Origin: Chthoniobacterales bacterium
GTDB lineage: Bacteria > Verrucomicrobiota > Verrucomicrobiia > Chthoniobacterales > UBA6821
DNA: 50,854 nucleotides
NCBI GenBank assembly: GCA_026461395.1
Contig: JAPJNA010000051.1
Location: 1 to 50,854, forward strand
Direction of reading: 5' to 3'
Shown here: piece by piece, positions 8,039-19,152 of the stretch
Position numbering within the stretch: the first letter of the stretch is position 1
Layout: every line of letters starts with the position of its first letter
Notes under the pieces: model-generated
Databases searched by the model: none
Seen by the model: only the letters and a program-made list of their open reading frames with translations
Told to the model about the DNA's origin: nothing
Program-made: the position numbers and the translations under genes

Positions 8039-10264
8039 TTACCCTTCCATCAGCTTCGGAATAGCCACTTCAAAGGTCTCATTCAGCGAAGAAACCGACC
8101 AGCTGTAGGAATTTGCTCCCGTCTTGATGGAAAGGTCAGCCTTGGCCGTAACCTCACCGATCTTTCGGAACGGGACACCTGTGGTGGAGAGTTCTTTCTC
8201 CAGAGCAGAAGCATCAGAGGACTTCACCGAGATGACGATACGACCCTGGGTCTCGTTGAAGAGGACGACGTCGGGACGCTGGTCGGCAGAGCCAAGATCG
8301 ATGGAAGCACCCAGTGAATTGCCGAAACAGGACTCCGCGATCGCCACGCCAAGACCGCCCTCAGAGCAGTCGTGGGCGCTCTGGACAAGCCCCTTGCGGA
8401 TAACGCCTAGGAGGGCGTTGTGGATGGCGATTTCCTTAGCGAAGTCGAGCGCCGGAGGGGCACCCTCCTTGCGGCCATGAATAGCCAAGAGATAATGGGA
8501 AGCACCAAGCTCACTGCCGGTCTCGCCGATCAGGAAGATCTGGTCACCGGCCTCCTTGAAGGCTTGGGTGGTGATGTGGGCGGCATCGGCGATGGTTCCC
8601 ACCATGGAGATGGTTGGGGTTGGATCGATCGCCCCTGCGGGGCTCTCGTTGTAAAGGCTGACGTTGCCGCCCGTGACCGGTACACCAAATGCACGGCACC
8701 CTTCAGAGATTCCCTCCACGGCGGCGCGGAGTTGATAGAAGTTCTCGGGCTTGTGGGGATTACCGAAATTCAGGTTGTCGGTGACGCCGATCGGCACAGC
8801 ACCGGAGCAGGCAAGATTGCGAGCACACTCTGCGACAGCAATACGCGCTCCGACACCCGGATCGAGTTTGCAATAGATGGCATTGCAGTCGGTAGCGGCC
8901 GCCAAGATCTTGTTCGCCTCGCGGACAATGAAGACCGCTGCATCGGAACCCGGAAGAACTGCGGTACCGGTGCGAACCATGTGGTCGTACTGGCGCCAGA
9001 CCCAGCGCTTGCTGGCGATGCTGGGATGAGCGAGAAGCTTCGGCAGAGCAGTCTCGGGATCAGCTTGGGGCACCGTGGCCAAATCAAGCTGGGCAGGTGG
9101 CGTGAACGGAGCGGCCTCGCGGGAATAGAGCGGGCCGTCATCGGCCAGCGCCCGGGCAGGGACATTCACCACGACATCATTCCCGTTGCGGACGCGCATC
9201 ATGCCGTCGTCGGTGACCTTGCCGATCTCGGCATAGGGCAGATCCCACTTCTCGAAAATCTGTTTCACAATGGCCTCCTGGCCCTTTTTGACGATGACGA
9301 GCATGCGCTCCTGAGATTCGCTTAGGAGAACCTCATAGGGGGTCTGACCCTTGGCGCGCTGAGGCACCAGCTGAATATCGATCTCCACACCAGTACCTCC
9401 GCGGCTGGCGGTCTCGCAGGTGGAGCAGGTGAGTCCCGCCGCACCCATGTCCTGGATGCCGGCGACGCAATCGGTGGCAAGGAGCTCGAGGCAAGCCTCA
9501 AGCAAAAGCTTCTCACGGAAGGGATCGCCGACCTGGACGGCAGGACGATCAGCCTTTGATTCCTCAGTCAGTTCGCGGGAGGCGAAGGCGGCGCCAGCCA
9601 GACCGTCACGGCCGGTCTCAGCACCAACATAGAAGACAGGATTTCCCACGCCCTCGGCTGCTCCTCGAGCTATCTGGTCGTGACGCAGGATGCCGAGACA
9701 GAAGGCATTCACCAGCGGGTTACCGCTATAGCTCTCATCGAAATAAACCTCACCGGCGATGGTCGGCAGACCGATGCAGTTGCCATAGTGGGCGATGCCG
9801 GCGACCACTCCCGCAAAGAGGCGTCGATTGGTCTTGGCCTGCTCCGAGTCCCCCTCGATGGGGCCGAAGCGGAGTGAATCCATGAGGAAAACGGGACGCG
9901 CTCCCATGGTGAAGATATCGCGGATGATACCACCGACTCCGGTGGCCGCACCCTGGAATGGCTCGATGGCGCTTGGGTGGTTATGACTCTCGATCTTGAA
10001 GGCGACGGCCCATCCATCCCCGATATCGATGACCCCTGCATTTTCCTCGCCCGCCTTGACCAGGACGCTGGGTCCTGTGGTGGGAAACTTCCGGAGCTCG
10101 GGTCGGGAGTTCTTGTAGGAGCAGTGCTCGCTCCACATGACCGAGAAGACACCAAGCTCCTCGAAGCTGGGTTCGCGGCCGAGGATGGAAAGAACTTTCT
10201 CGTACTCTTCGGGAGAGAGTCCGTGCTTGGCGATAAGTTCTGGCGTGATAGCGGGATTGGACAT
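8039..10264 (-). CDS. purL: phosphoribosylformylglycinamidine synthase subunit PurL
   Basis: [42 protein letters not shown]; PurS/PurQ genes adjacent. Confidence 0.97.
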   Translation of the reverse strand: MSNPAITPELIAKHGLSPEEYEKVLSILGREPSFEELGVFSVMWSEHCSYKNSRPELRKFPTTGPSVLVKAGEENAGVIDIGDGWAVAFKIESHNHPSAIEPFQGAATGVGGIIRDIFTMGARPVFLMDSLRFGPIEGDSEQAKTNRRLFAGVVAGIAHYGNCIGLPTIAGEVYFDESYSGNPLVNAFCLGILRHDQIARGAAEGVGNPVFYVGAETGRDGLAGAAFASRELTEESKADRPAVQVGDPFREKLLLEACLELLATDCVAGIQDMGAAGLTCSTCETASRGGTGVEIDIQLVPQRAKGQTPYEVLLSESQERMLVIVKKGQEAIVKQIFEKWDLPYAEIGKVTDDGMMRVRNGNDVVVNVPARALADDGPLYSREAAPFTPPAQLDLATVPQADPETALPKLLAHPSIASKRWVWRQYDHMVRTGTAVLPGSDAAVFIVREANKILAAATDCNAIYCKLDPGVGARIAVAECARNLACSGAVPIGVTDNLNFGNPHKPENFYQLRAAVEGISEGCRAFGVPVTGGNVSLYNESPAGAIDPTPTISMVGTIADAAHITTQAFKEAGDQIFLIGETGSELGASHYLLAIHGRKEGAPPALDFAKEIAIHNALLGVIRKGLVQSAHDCSEGGLGVAIAESCFGNSLGASIDLGSADQRPDVVLFNETQGRIVISVKSSDASALEKELSTTGVPFRKIGEVTAKADLSIKTGANSYSWSVSSLNETFEVAIPKLMEG

Positions 10265-10272
10265 GAGTGGAA

Positions 10273-10300
10273 GGCTATTAGACTGAAGACTGAGGACTGT
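10273..10300. repeat. heptamer-phased repeat in purL-purQ spacer
   Basis: GGCTATT AGACTGA AGACTGA GGACTGT. Confidence 0.65.
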
Positions 10301-10322
10301 CGGGAAAGTGGACCGTTAGGGT

Positions 10323-11024
10323 TCAGGCCTTGGCCTTTGTCACGGCCTCGATCATCGACTGGAAGATACCGCGCCCATCAATGCCACCCAGTATCGGATC
10401 ACAGACGCGCTCCGGGTGGGGCATGAGGCCGAAGACATTCCGGCCGTGGCTACAGATACCGGCGATGTTGCCAAGGGAGCAATTGGGATTGGCTTCGGGA
10501 GTCACATTCCCCGAGGCATCGCAGTAGCGGACTAGGATCTGGTTATTGGCCTCGATCTGAGCCAGCGTCTCAGGGTCGGCAAAGTAGTTTCCCTCGCCAT
10601 GAGCGATCGGGATGTCGAGCACCTGTCCCTGATGAAGCACGGAGGTGAAGGGAGAGTCCGTATTCTCGACACGCAGTTGAAGGCGCTCGCAGCGGAAGAG
10701 CAGGCCGTTGTTGCGCATCAGCGTGCCGGGCAGAAGCCCTGCTTCGCAAAGAATCTGGAAGCCATTGCAGATGCCGAGCACCAGAACGCCGGAATCGGCC
10801 GCGACACGGACGGCACCCATGATCGGGGAGAATCGCGCGATCGATCCGCAGCGAAGATAATCGCCGTAGGAGAAGCCGCCGGGGAGAACCACGGCATCAT
10901 ATCCGGCAAGTGAAGTTTCCTTGTGCCAGACGATCTCTGCCCGGACGCCGGAGAAAGAAGCAAGCGCAGCCTGGCAGTCGGTGTCGCAGTTGGAACCAGG
11001 AAACTGAATGACGGCAACCTTCAT
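10323..11024 (-). CDS. purQ: phosphoribosylformylglycinamidine synthase subunit PurQ
   Basis: [49 protein letters not shown]. Confidence 0.95.
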   Translation of the reverse strand: MKVAVIQFPGSNCDTDCQAALASFSGVRAEIVWHKETSLAGYDAVVLPGGFSYGDYLRCGSIARFSPIMGAVRVAADSGVLVLGICNGFQILCEAGLLPGTLMRNNGLLFRCERLQLRVENTDSPFTSVLHQGQVLDIPIAHGEGNYFADPETLAQIEANNQILVRYCDASGNVTPEANPNCSLGNIAGICSHGRNVFGLMPHPERVCDPILGGIDGRGIFQSMIEAVTKAKA

Positions 11025-11038
11025 GATCGGCGCCATCG

Positions 11039-11269
11039 TCAGGAAAGAATCTCGAGCTTGTAATCCTCGACCACGGGATTGGAGAGGAGGTCGTGGCAGA
11101 TCTCGTGGAGTTGTTTCTCGTCGGCACCATCGACCTCGATCTCGATCGATTTCCCGATGCGGACGGAGCGAACTCCCTTGAGGCCAAGATGCTCCATGGC
11201 TTGACCGGTAGCGACTCCGGCTGGATCGAGGATGGCAGGTTTTGGCATGACGGTAACGACGGCTTTCAT
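11039..11269 (-). CDS. purS: phosphoribosylformylglycinamidine synthase subunit PurS
   Basis: [46 protein letters not shown]. Confidence 0.93.
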   Translation of the reverse strand: MKAVVTVMPKPAILDPAGVATGQAMEHLGLKGVRSVRIGKSIEIEVDGADEKQLHEICHDLLSNPVVEDYKLEILS

Positions 11270-11436
11270 GAGCTAAGGAAAATCGGGCCAACCGGCTAAG
11301 CGGACAAGCCAAAATGGAAAAAAGCTCTATTTTTAGAACGTACTGACCGAAACGGCTCTCAAAAAACCCTTGGTTGCTCTCAAAAACCCAAAGGACTCCG
11401 GTTGACTTCAGGTGATGCATCCTGAAAGGTAAGTTC

Positions 11437-11772
11437 ATGATTCATATCACGGAGTCGGCGGCGAAACAGCTCAAGGAGCTAGCCTCTGAAAAAGGCAACT
11501 CAGGGCTTCGGCTCGCTGTGGAAAAAGGGGGGTGTGCCGGCCTACAATACGCCATGAGTCTGGGTGGCCCCCTGCCGGGTGACGAAGTGACCGAACAGAA
11601 CGGCGCCGTGGTGGCCATCGATCCGGAGAGCAGCGAACAACTCGATGGCTGCACTATCGACTATGTCGACGAACTCACGGGCGCGGGTTTCCGGGTGATC
11701 AACCCGCATGCTTCACGGAGCTGCGGCTGCGGCACCTCGTTCGAGCCGGCACCTCAAGAAAAACCTCTGTAA
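11437..11772 (+). CDS. HesB/IscA-family iron-sulfur assembly protein
   Basis: [17 protein letters not shown]...[10 protein letters not shown]...[15 protein letters not shown]. Confidence 0.9.
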   Translation: MIHITESAAKQLKELASEKGNSGLRLAVEKGGCAGLQYAMSLGGPLPGDEVTEQNGAVVAIDPESSEQLDGCTIDYVDELTGAGFRVINPHASRSCGCGTSFEPAPQEKPL

Positions 11773-11838
11773 GCTCAGGAGGGATTTCCCTGTTTTCGGT
11801 TGCCACCCATCGAGAGCCTCGCTCTTCTTAAGTGATTC

Positions 11839-13392
11839 ATGTCAGGCAAGCGCTATTACGGATATCAAGGAGGGTCGGGGCACCGCAGAGGAGCCGGAGC
11901 GAAGGACGGACTCTTCGGATGGACCGTCTTCATCTTCCTCCTGCTCGGATTCGTCTTTCTCTGCTGGATGGGAAGCTACTACATCTTCGCCAATCCCGAA
12001 AAAGCGGCCAATTACCGGTTGCTTATCCGGATGCACAAGATCGAGCCTCCCGTCAGATTTGAGATCACGGGGGCGCCACGTGGTGAATTCCTAAAACCGG
12101 GCCAGCTCCTCGAGAGATTCGGATCGATGACCACCTCGGAAATCCGCAGGGCCAATTCGAACCTGCTCCGCCACTTCATCCGCAACTATCATCAGGTTCG
12201 CGAACTTGTTCCCTATGCCGTCGGTACCTATCGAGTGCTCGGGACCTTGCCGCTGACGGACGAGACATTCTGCAAACCGGGCTTAGTCGTCCTGCTCCAG
12301 GCAGTGGAACAGCCTGAGGTGCTTCTGGAACAACCCTTCACAGCTCAAGAGAAGGACCTACCCGGACTCAAGCGATCTCTGATAACGGGCCAGCAGATCA
12401 AACTCGAGAAGCCTCTCGATCTCTCGGCTGTCGTTCATATCGAGCGGCTTTCGGAAAATAAAATCCTGCTGACAACGATGCCTCTGCTCTACGGCACCTA
12501 TGGTGCGGCCAAGGGTGAGGCCAGCTTTTCACTGGAACCTCCGGAGGGACTGAATCTGGAAGCGGGATTGCCGATTATCTCCCCGGACAACATCGCTAAA
12601 CTCTCGGGCGGAAAGATCACCGGCGACAAAGGGCTGGAGGGCAAGAATGGAGAAAAACTATCAGGCCACCTAAGCAGAATCGCTGAGGAAATGGCGACGC
12701 CCACTCCCGAACCCAGGATTGCGAAGGCTATTCCAGTCAAGCAGTCCCGCTCTGTCGAAGAAGCCACCACCCCGATCGCACGTGCTATTCCCGTGAATGA
12801 ACCGGCCGTATTACCGGCTATCCCCGTGAGCACGCCGATAGGAGCTGACTCCTCCACAGTAGTACCTAGGGCCATCCCTGTGGGAACACCGCTACCGACA
12901 CCAACCCCGATCAGCACGCCAGTACCCAATGCATCACCGAAACCAAGCGCCATCCCGTTAGTACCGCTTCCGACAAACGCTGCTACGATGACAGCGACCA
13001 ACCCACCCGTTGCCACCACTCCTTCAGAAATATGGCCTGTATTTGAGCCTGGGAAAATGCCGCGTGGCCGCCTCGTGGAATCCTCGGATGCGCAAGATAT
13101 CGCCTCCCGAGGTGTCGGCGGAGAGCGTCATTACCTCAAGGGGCACTTTGCCGTCACAGCCTCGGGCAATGGACGCGCAGTGCTCCGTCCGCAGGGGGCC
13201 ATCGCCGGAGTTCCTCTTGGGCCTAATGCGAAGGTGCGTGTGATCGTGGATTTCCCTGCAGGTGCGACTCCTCCGGCTGAAGGGAATGTGATTTCCAGAG
13301 AAAGCCTTCGACCTTTCCAGATCACCTCTGTGAAACGCGGGGATGACGGCCAAATCAACATCTACGCCCGCGAAATCACGCGAGGGCAGTGA
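11839..13392 (+). CDS. hypothetical membrane-anchored protein with (A/P)IPV-type repeats
   Basis: single N-terminal TM segment TVFIFLLLGFVFLCWMGSYYIF; proline-rich linker with repeated xAIPVxxP. Confidence 0.75.
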   Translation: MSGKRYYGYQGGSGHRRGAGAKDGLFGWTVFIFLLLGFVFLCWMGSYYIFANPEKAANYRLLIRMHKIEPPVRFEITGAPRGEFLKPGQLLERFGSMTTSEIRRANSNLLRHFIRNYHQVRELVPYAVGTYRVLGTLPLTDETFCKPGLVVLLQAVEQPEVLLEQPFTAQEKDLPGLKRSLITGQQIKLEKPLDLSAVVHIERLSENKILLTTMPLLYGTYGAAKGEASFSLEPPEGLNLEAGLPIISPDNIAKLSGGKITGDKGLEGKNGEKLSGHLSRIAEEMATPTPEPRIAKAIPVKQSRSVEEATTPIARAIPVNEPAVLPAIPVSTPIGADSSTVVPRAIPVGTPLPTPTPISTPVPNASPKPSAIPLVPLPTNAATMTATNPPVATTPSEIWPVFEPGKMPRGRLVESSDAQDIASRGVGGERHYLKGHFAVTASGNGRAVLRPQGAIAGVPLGPNAKVRVIVDFPAGATPPAEGNVISRESLRPFQITSVKRGDDGQINIYAREITRGQ

Positions 13393-13427
13393 CCGAGCGG
13401 CCAAGGCCGCGAGGGATAAGTCATGGC

Positions 13428-13454
13428 CACAGAATGCACAAGAGGCACAGAAAA
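13428..13454. repeat. nonamer array, arm 1
   Basis: CACAGAATG CACAAGAGG CACAGAAAA. Confidence 0.65.
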
Positions 13455-13583
13455 AAACTCCAGAGAGAGATGGTTTCACCAATCAACGACTCCCCGTCCT
13501 TAATGGCTTTCTGAAGCTCTGCTCAAGCAACCAGTCCATCGCACTATTCCATTACTAGATAGGCGTTGATAACTTCGATTCCA

Positions 13584-13610
13584 CCCTTTGAGCTTTTTGT
13601 GCTTTTTGTG
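13584..13610. repeat. nonamer array, arm 2 (opposite orientation)
   Basis: CCCTTTGAG CTTTTTGTG CTTTTTGTG; complement of CACARRRRG-type units. Confidence 0.7.
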
Positions 13611-13659
13611 GCTAAACCTTCTCTGAAACAGCTCTAATCTTGGAGCCTCGCTCCTCTTC

Positions 13660-14823
13660 ATGAACTCAGAACTTCAGGTTTCCCGAACGCCGCTCCTTCA
13701 AGTCATCCACCAGGAGATATCCGAGGCCGGCGGCGTTCTCCCGTTCCGCCGGTTCATGGAGCTGGCACTCTATCATCCAGAGTACGGCTACTATGGCTCA
13801 GGTCGGGCTAGGGTCGGAAAAGAAGGGGACTTCTTCACAAGCGTCAGCGTCGGTAGCATCTACGGCCGTCTTCTTGCCTCCGTCTGTTGTGATGTCTGGG
13901 AGCGCCTAGGTAAACCCTCTGTGTTCACGATTGTCGAGCAGGGAGCCAATGACGGATCGATGGCAGCCGATATTCTGGGTTCCCTCAAAAATGATGATGC
14001 GGCTTTCTACAAAGCGGTTCGGTTCATGATCGTGGAGCCCTTTCCCGTGAATCGGGATATTCAGAAACAAAAGTTGGCGGGATTCACAAACGTCACTTGG
14101 GAGCGATCCCTGGAAGAGTTGCCGACTTTCACCGGCATCCACCTCTCCAATGAGTTGCTGGATGCCTTCCCTGTGGATTCCGTGCGCTGGAACGGAAGCA
14201 CCTGGGAGGAGGAATGCGTGGCATGCCATGATGGTGCTCTGGTATGGACCACACGACCGATCCAGGATCCTGAACTTCAGACAGCGGCAACCAACCTGCC
14301 GGCTTATCTTACCAAGGGCTTCCGTGCGGAGATCAACCGGGCCATGAACCCTTGGCTCACAACTCTCCATAAGAGGCTAGAGCGCGGGGTCGTCCTCACC
14401 GTCGACTACGGTCAGGCGGGAGAGGATCGCTACGCACCCCATCGCGCCGATGGCACCCTGCTTGCATTCAAAAAACACGAACGGTTCAACGATCCTCTGG
14501 GCGAACCGGGACTTCGCGATATCACAGCCCAGGTCGATTTCACAGCACTTGCCCGATCGTCACGTGAGGTCGGCTTTGAAATTCTCGGCTACAGCGACCA
14601 GCACCACTTTCTTGTGGGTGCAGCCGAACCCTGGCTGCGTTCACTCGGCGATTTCACGGAACGAAGCGATGCGGCAAGACGGGATCTTGGGGCCCTCCAA
14701 GCACTCCTCAACCCCGGATCGATGGGTATGCAGTTCAAGGCAATTGCTCTTGGGAAAGATTTCCCTGCAGAGCCTCCCCTCGGCTGCTTCAAGTATCAGC
14801 GCCCGGGGATCGGCGTACTTTGA
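13660..14823 (+). CDS. SAM-dependent methyltransferase, MidA/NDUFAF7 family
   Basis: FRRFMELALYHPEYGYYGSGRARVGKEGDFFTSVSVGSIYGRLLA, SNELLDAFPVDSVRW, LTVDYGQAGEDRYAPHRADGTLLAF. Confidence 0.88.
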   Translation: MNSELQVSRTPLLQVIHQEISEAGGVLPFRRFMELALYHPEYGYYGSGRARVGKEGDFFTSVSVGSIYGRLLASVCCDVWERLGKPSVFTIVEQGANDGSMAADILGSLKNDDAAFYKAVRFMIVEPFPVNRDIQKQKLAGFTNVTWERSLEELPTFTGIHLSNELLDAFPVDSVRWNGSTWEEECVACHDGALVWTTRPIQDPELQTAATNLPAYLTKGFRAEINRAMNPWLTTLHKRLERGVVLTVDYGQAGEDRYAPHRADGTLLAFKKHERFNDPLGEPGLRDITAQVDFTALARSSREVGFEILGYSDQHHFLVGAAEPWLRSLGDFTERSDAARRDLGALQALLNPGSMGMQFKAIALGKDFPAEPPLGCFKYQRPGIGVL

Positions 14824-14835
14824 ACTGAATGTATC

Positions 14836-14859
14836 GCGCGGAGGCGCAGAGGCGCGGAG
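14836..14859. repeat. octamer repeat
   Basis: GCGCGGAG GCGCAGAG GCGCGGAG. Confidence 0.75.
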
Positions 14860-14938
14860 TGGAATAAAAGAGGGCTATCCCGTTCATCCCCTTGGCTAGC
14901 CCGGCCATTGATTCGCAGCCGTTACGGTTGAGGGAGAT

Positions 14939-16228
14939 TTATTTAGAGGTTGATAATTTTTTATCCAGGATCTCGCCCAGATGTTCCTGTAGCATGGGAT
15001 TCTCCAGGCGCTCGAGAACTGTCCCGAAGAACCCCCTCACAATGAGCTGGGCCGCCTGCTTGGGGGCGATTCCGCGGGCCATCATGTAGAAGAGTTCGTC
15101 CTCATTCAGTTCGCCGGACGTCGCGCCGTGGGTGCAACGAACATTATCAGCTAGGATTTCGAGACCAGGCATGGAGTTGGCCTCGGCCTCGTCGCTGAGC
15201 ATCAAATTGCGAACTTTCTGGTAAGCATCCGTCTCGTGGGCGTGCTCCTCGACCTTGATCAGACCCGCAAAAATGGTGCGCGAGGAATCGGCCAGGGCAT
15301 TATGGTAGAGCAGATCGCTTGTGGCACGAGGAGCGAAATGATCCTGGAAGGTTCGCTGGTCGATCTCCCGGTTTTCGCTTGCGGGGTTGATCGAGAGCAT
15401 GACGCTACGCGATCCCTCACCCATCAGATGACTGTCGCTCTCTCCGCGGACGTATGCACCTCCGAGATTCATCTGAAGGGCTGTGGAAACACCCTCCTTC
15501 CCCACCTCGGTGGTATTGATGTGAAAGGCGGTCACCTTGTCACTCCACTCCTGGACGGCGACATAATGCAGCTTCGCATTTGTTTCGACTGTGAGGTCGT
15601 TGACCGCGATGGCAAGGGAACGTTCATCACGGGACGACACAAAGTGGTCAATAACCGTGGCAGAGGCTCCCTCCCCAAGTACGATAAGAGTGTGGGGAAA
15701 GATGGTGGCATTCTCCCCCTCGAGCCAGTGCCAGATCTCGATCGGGCGCTCGACAACGACTCCCTTGGGAACATAGACGAAAGCCCCAGAGCGTAGATGG
15801 GCTCGATGAAGGGCGGCGAATTTCTTCGAACCGAGACGCACATTGGAGGTCATGAAGCTCTTGCGGAAGAGTTCCTCGTGATTCTTGGCGGCTTCCTCAA
15901 GCGGCAGGAGAAGCACCCCGGCAGGTAATCCCACCTGATCGTTATGGATGAGAACTTCATTCGCGAAGATGAGCTTCGCGGCGAGGTTAGTGAGCGCCGA
16001 GGAACGGGTGATAAGTGACGCCACGTCCTGGACGGGTACGGCGACATGGAAATCGGAAAGATCGATCGCCTTCAGATTGGCAAAGCGCCACGGTTCGTCG
16101 GTTCGCTTTGGCTGGGGCAGCGATTGAAAAAGCTCCCAGGCCTCATTCTGATCCTTACTGAACCATTCGGGCCAATTGGTAGAGTTGCCGGTCTCGGAGG
16201 GAGAGGTTGTGGTGATGCTGATGCTCAT
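14939..16228 (-). CDS. sufD: Fe-S cluster assembly protein SufD
   Basis: [92 protein letters not shown]. Confidence 0.93.
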   Translation of the reverse strand: MSISITTTSPSETGNSTNWPEWFSKDQNEAWELFQSLPQPKRTDEPWRFANLKAIDLSDFHVAVPVQDVASLITRSSALTNLAAKLIFANEVLIHNDQVGLPAGVLLLPLEEAAKNHEELFRKSFMTSNVRLGSKKFAALHRAHLRSGAFVYVPKGVVVERPIEIWHWLEGENATIFPHTLIVLGEGASATVIDHFVSSRDERSLAIAVNDLTVETNAKLHYVAVQEWSDKVTAFHINTTEVGKEGVSTALQMNLGGAYVRGESDSHLMGEGSRSVMLSINPASENREIDQRTFQDHFAPRATSDLLYHNALADSSRTIFAGLIKVEEHAHETDAYQKVRNLMLSDEAEANSMPGLEILADNVRCTHGATSGELNEDELFYMMARGIAPKQAAQLIVRGFFGTVLERLENPMLQEHLGEILDKKLSTSK

Positions 16229-17637
16229 CCGACGGATCCTTCCATCTCGAGATCGATAAGACGCTTCAGCTCGACCGAGTATTCCATCGGGAACTGCTGG
16301 ACGAGATCGTTCACAAAACCATTCACTGCAAGACTCATAGCGGCCGCCTCGCTCAGACCGCGCTGCTGCATGTAGAAGATCTGCTCAGCGCTGATCTGGC
16401 TGACGCTAGCCTCGTGCTGAACGGCATTTCCCTGGCCGCGCACGCTGATAGCAGGATACGTATCTGTACGGCTGTGGCTATTGATAAGCAGGGCGTCGCA
16501 CTCGGTATTGTTCTTACACCCTTTCAGATGCTTCGGGACATGGACCATGCCACGGTAGGTAGAGCGGCCTGTTCCGAGACTGATCGACTTGGAGATGATA
16601 TTGCTGGTCGTGTTATCGGCCGCATGGATCATCTTGGCACCGGTGTCCTGGTGCTGACCATCACCGGCCAGAGCAATCGAGACGACCTCGCCACGTGCGC
16701 CCTTCCCCTTCATCACGACTCCGGGATACTTCATGGTGAGCCGGGAGCCGATGTTGCAATCAATCCACTTTACCTCGGCATCTTCATGGGCGATGCCTCG
16801 CTTGGTCACGAGGTTAAAGACATTCGAACTCCAGTTCTGGACGGTAATGTACTGGATCTTGGCTCCCTTCATGGCGACAAGCTCTACGACGGCACTGTGC
16901 AGCGTGGCCGTCTCGAACTTCGGCGCGGTGCAGCCCTCCATGTAGGTGAGCTCAGCCCCCTCGTCGACGATGATCAAGGTTCTCTCGAACTGGCCGAAGT
17001 TCTGTGCGTTGATTCGGAAGTAGGCCTGGAGCGGGTGCTTCACTTTCACTCCTGGCGGCACATAGATGAAGCTGCCACCGCTGAAGACTGCGGAGTTCAA
17101 CGCGGAGAACTTGTTGTCACCGCTCGGGATTACCTTACCGAACCACTTCTTGAAGATCTCGGGATGCTCTTTCAGCCCCTCGGAGGAACCGACAAAGATA
17201 ACGCCCTGTTCCCCGACCGCGGCCTTGATATTCGAGTAGGCTGCCTCGCTGTCGAACTGGGCCTCTACACCGGAGAGGAACTTGCGCTCCTGCTCGGGAA
17301 TACCAAGTCGCTCGAAGGTCCTCTTAATGTCATCAGGCACCTCGTCCCAGGTCCGCTTGGGAACCTGTCCCTGCGAGAGGTAATAGCGGATATTCTCAAA
17401 GACAATGCTCTCCAGGTCCTTGGTAGCCCAATGAGTCGGCATCGGCTTCTCGAGGAACTTGCGGTAACCCTCCTTGCGGAAAGCACGGACCCAGTCAGGG
17501 TCGCCCTTCACGTCGCTGATGTAGTCGATCGTCGCCTCGGTCAGTCCGACGCCCGCATCAAAGGCGTAGTCCATCTCGTAGCGGAAATCGCCGACGGAAC
17601 GGTCAATATCGATGTCTGGTTTGGTCTCGGTGCTCAT
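16225..17637 (-). CDS. sufB: Fe-S cluster assembly protein SufB
   Basis: [54 protein letters not shown]. Confidence 0.96.
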   Translation of the reverse strand: MSTETKPDIDIDRSVGDFRYEMDYAFDAGVGLTEATIDYISDVKGDPDWVRAFRKEGYRKFLEKPMPTHWATKDLESIVFENIRYYLSQGQVPKRTWDEVPDDIKRTFERLGIPEQERKFLSGVEAQFDSEAAYSNIKAAVGEQGVIFVGSSEGLKEHPEIFKKWFGKVIPSGDNKFSALNSAVFSGGSFIYVPPGVKVKHPLQAYFRINAQNFGQFERTLIIVDEGAELTYMEGCTAPKFETATLHSAVVELVAMKGAKIQYITVQNWSSNVFNLVTKRGIAHEDAEVKWIDCNIGSRLTMKYPGVVMKGKGARGEVVSIALAGDGQHQDTGAKMIHAADNTTSNIISKSISLGTGRSTYRGMVHVPKHLKGCKNNTECDALLINSHSRTDTYPAISVRGQGNAVQHEASVSQISAEQIFYMQQRGLSEAAAMSLAVNGFVNDLVQQFPMEYSVELKRLIDLEMEGSVG

Positions 17638-17649
17638 AGAAAAGGTAGG

Positions 17650-17740
17650 TTAGGCTGAAGTCTGTTAGACTGTTAGGTTCTGAGTCTTGGGTCTGATAGG
17701 TTCTGGCTAATAGTCTGATAGGCTAAACTGCTAATGCCCT
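17650..17740. repeat. degenerate 7-8-nt repeat in sufC-sufB spacer
   Basis: TTAGGCTGAAGTCTGTTAGACTGTTAGGTTCTGAGTCTTGGGTCTGATAGGTTCTGGCTAATAGTCTGATAGGC. Confidence 0.7.
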
Positions 17741-17741
17741 T

Positions 17742-18527
17742 TTAGGCGGCCCTGGTGCCAGATTCCCCAAATTCTTTCTCGACCCAGTCGTAGCCTTGGG
17801 CTTCGAGCTTGAGGGCAAGATCCTTGTCACCGCTGTGGATGATGCGCCCCTCCGACATGACATGCACCTTGTCGGGAACGATGTAGTCGAGCAGACGCTG
17901 GTAATGGGTGATGACAAGCATGCCGATATTCGGACCACGGAGGGCGTTTACGCCTGCGGAGACGATCTTGAGTGCGTCGATGTCGAGCCCACTGTCGGTC
18001 TCGTCGAGCACGGCATACGAGGGTTCAAGCATCGCCATCTGGAGAATTTCGCAGCGCTTCTTCTCACCGCCGGAGAAGCCTTCGTTCACCGAGCGGGAAG
18101 TGAAGTTTCGGGGCACGCTCAGGGCATCCATCTTGGCATAGAGCTTGGCATAGTAGTCGGTCGCTTCCAGCTCCTCCCCCTCGGGAAGGCGGGCCTGAAG
18201 GGCCGCGCGGATGAAGTTGGCAATAGTGACCCCAGGAATCTCCATCGGATACTGAAAGGCGAGGAAGAGACCGAGACGGGCGCGGACATCAGGCTCGAGT
18301 CCTAGAATGCTCTCACCATCCAGCAGGACATCACCCGAGGTCACCGTGTAATCGGGATGTCCCGCCATGATTTTGGCAAGGGTGCTCTTGCCAGCGCCGT
18401 TCTTGCCCATGATGGCGTGGACTTCTCCCTTGGGGATATCGAGCGTGAGGCCCTTGAGGATCGGCTTATCGCCGATGGAGGCGTGCAAGTCTCGGATGGA
18501 AAGTGACGAAGAGGAATTGGCGGACAT
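17742..18527 (-). CDS. sufC: Fe-S cluster assembly ATPase SufC
   Basis: Walker [58 protein letters not shown]. Confidence 0.96.
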   Translation of the reverse strand: MSANSSSSLSIRDLHASIGDKPILKGLTLDIPKGEVHAIMGKNGAGKSTLAKIMAGHPDYTVTSGDVLLDGESILGLEPDVRARLGLFLAFQYPMEIPGVTIANFIRAALQARLPEGEELEATDYYAKLYAKMDALSVPRNFTSRSVNEGFSGGEKKRCEILQMAMLEPSYAVLDETDSGLDIDALKIVSAGVNALRGPNIGMLVITHYQRLLDYIVPDKVHVMSEGRIIHSGDKDLALKLEAQGYDWVEKEFGESGTRAA

Positions 18528-18533
18528 TGGCGG

Positions 18534-19067
18534 TTACTGGGTTAATGGTTTGTCGTTGGAATTAGTGAGAGAATGGGATTTTGACTTAAAATGATTCGCG
18601 TTTTTGGAAGATGTTCCGCACTCGGCGCAGAGTCCCCGGAGCGTGACATCGTGCTGGGTGACCAAGAATCCGGAGGGGAGTTTCCATCCCTTCTCGCGGC
18701 TTTGGGAAAATCCGATGTCGGAGACATGACCGCATTTCGTGCAGTGGAAGTGACCATGCTCCTGGAGATTCGCACAAAATCGGGTTGGCTCACGGTCGAC
18801 ATGGACGGCCTTCACCAAACCGCTTCCAACCATCGTTTCAAGGCAGTTATAGACTGTGGCCAGAGAGATGGAGGGCATTTGCTTCTGAGCCCGGATAAAG
18901 ACCTCCGTGGCCGTCGGATGATCCCGCTTGTTCATGAGCACCTCATAGACCTGACGCCGCTGAGGCGTAAGGCGCAGACCTCCCAGTACCATGGCCGAAG
19001 CATAGTTCACCATCGCGCTTTCGTTGGCTGCAATGGCTGTCGGTTTCTTCATGAGATGGAGTCTCAA
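18534..19067 (-). CDS. Fur/PerR-family metalloregulator
   Basis: LRLTPQRRQVYEVLMNKRDHPTATEVF, SLATVYNCLETMVGSGLVKAV, HFHCTKCGHVSDI...CAECGTSS. Confidence 0.88.
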   Translation of the reverse strand: MRLHLMKKPTAIAANESAMVNYASAMVLGGLRLTPQRRQVYEVLMNKRDHPTATEVFIRAQKQMPSISLATVYNCLETMVGSGLVKAVHVDREPTRFCANLQEHGHFHCTKCGHVSDIGFSQSREKGWKLPSGFLVTQHDVTLRGLCAECGTSSKNANHFKSKSHSLTNSNDKPLTQ

Positions 19068-19099
19068 GTTAACACCAAACAGAACTCATTCAAGATCAA

Positions 19100-19133
19100 T
19101 CAAGAACTATTCTAAATAAAGAATGTGTCTTGA
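19100..19133. promoter_or_regulatory. candidate operator palindrome upstream of Fur-suf operon
   Basis: TCAAGA-ACT-ATTCT-AAATAA-AGAAT-GTG-TCTTGA nested symmetric inverted repeat, 34 bp. Confidence 0.45.
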
Positions 19134-19152
19134 GGATTATTGGAGGGGGATT

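Noticed and set aside
8420-9325. 301-aa ORF opposite purL
   Set aside because: Antisense shadow of purL with no recognisable domain.
12498-13019. 173-aa Gly/Val-rich ORF opposite the AIPV protein
   Set aside because: Low-complexity reverse reading of the proline-rich linker.
16414-17658. 414-aa ORF on + strand opposite sufB
   Set aside because: Fully antisense to a strongly recognised SufB; long antisense ORFs are expected from codon bias in GC-rich genes.
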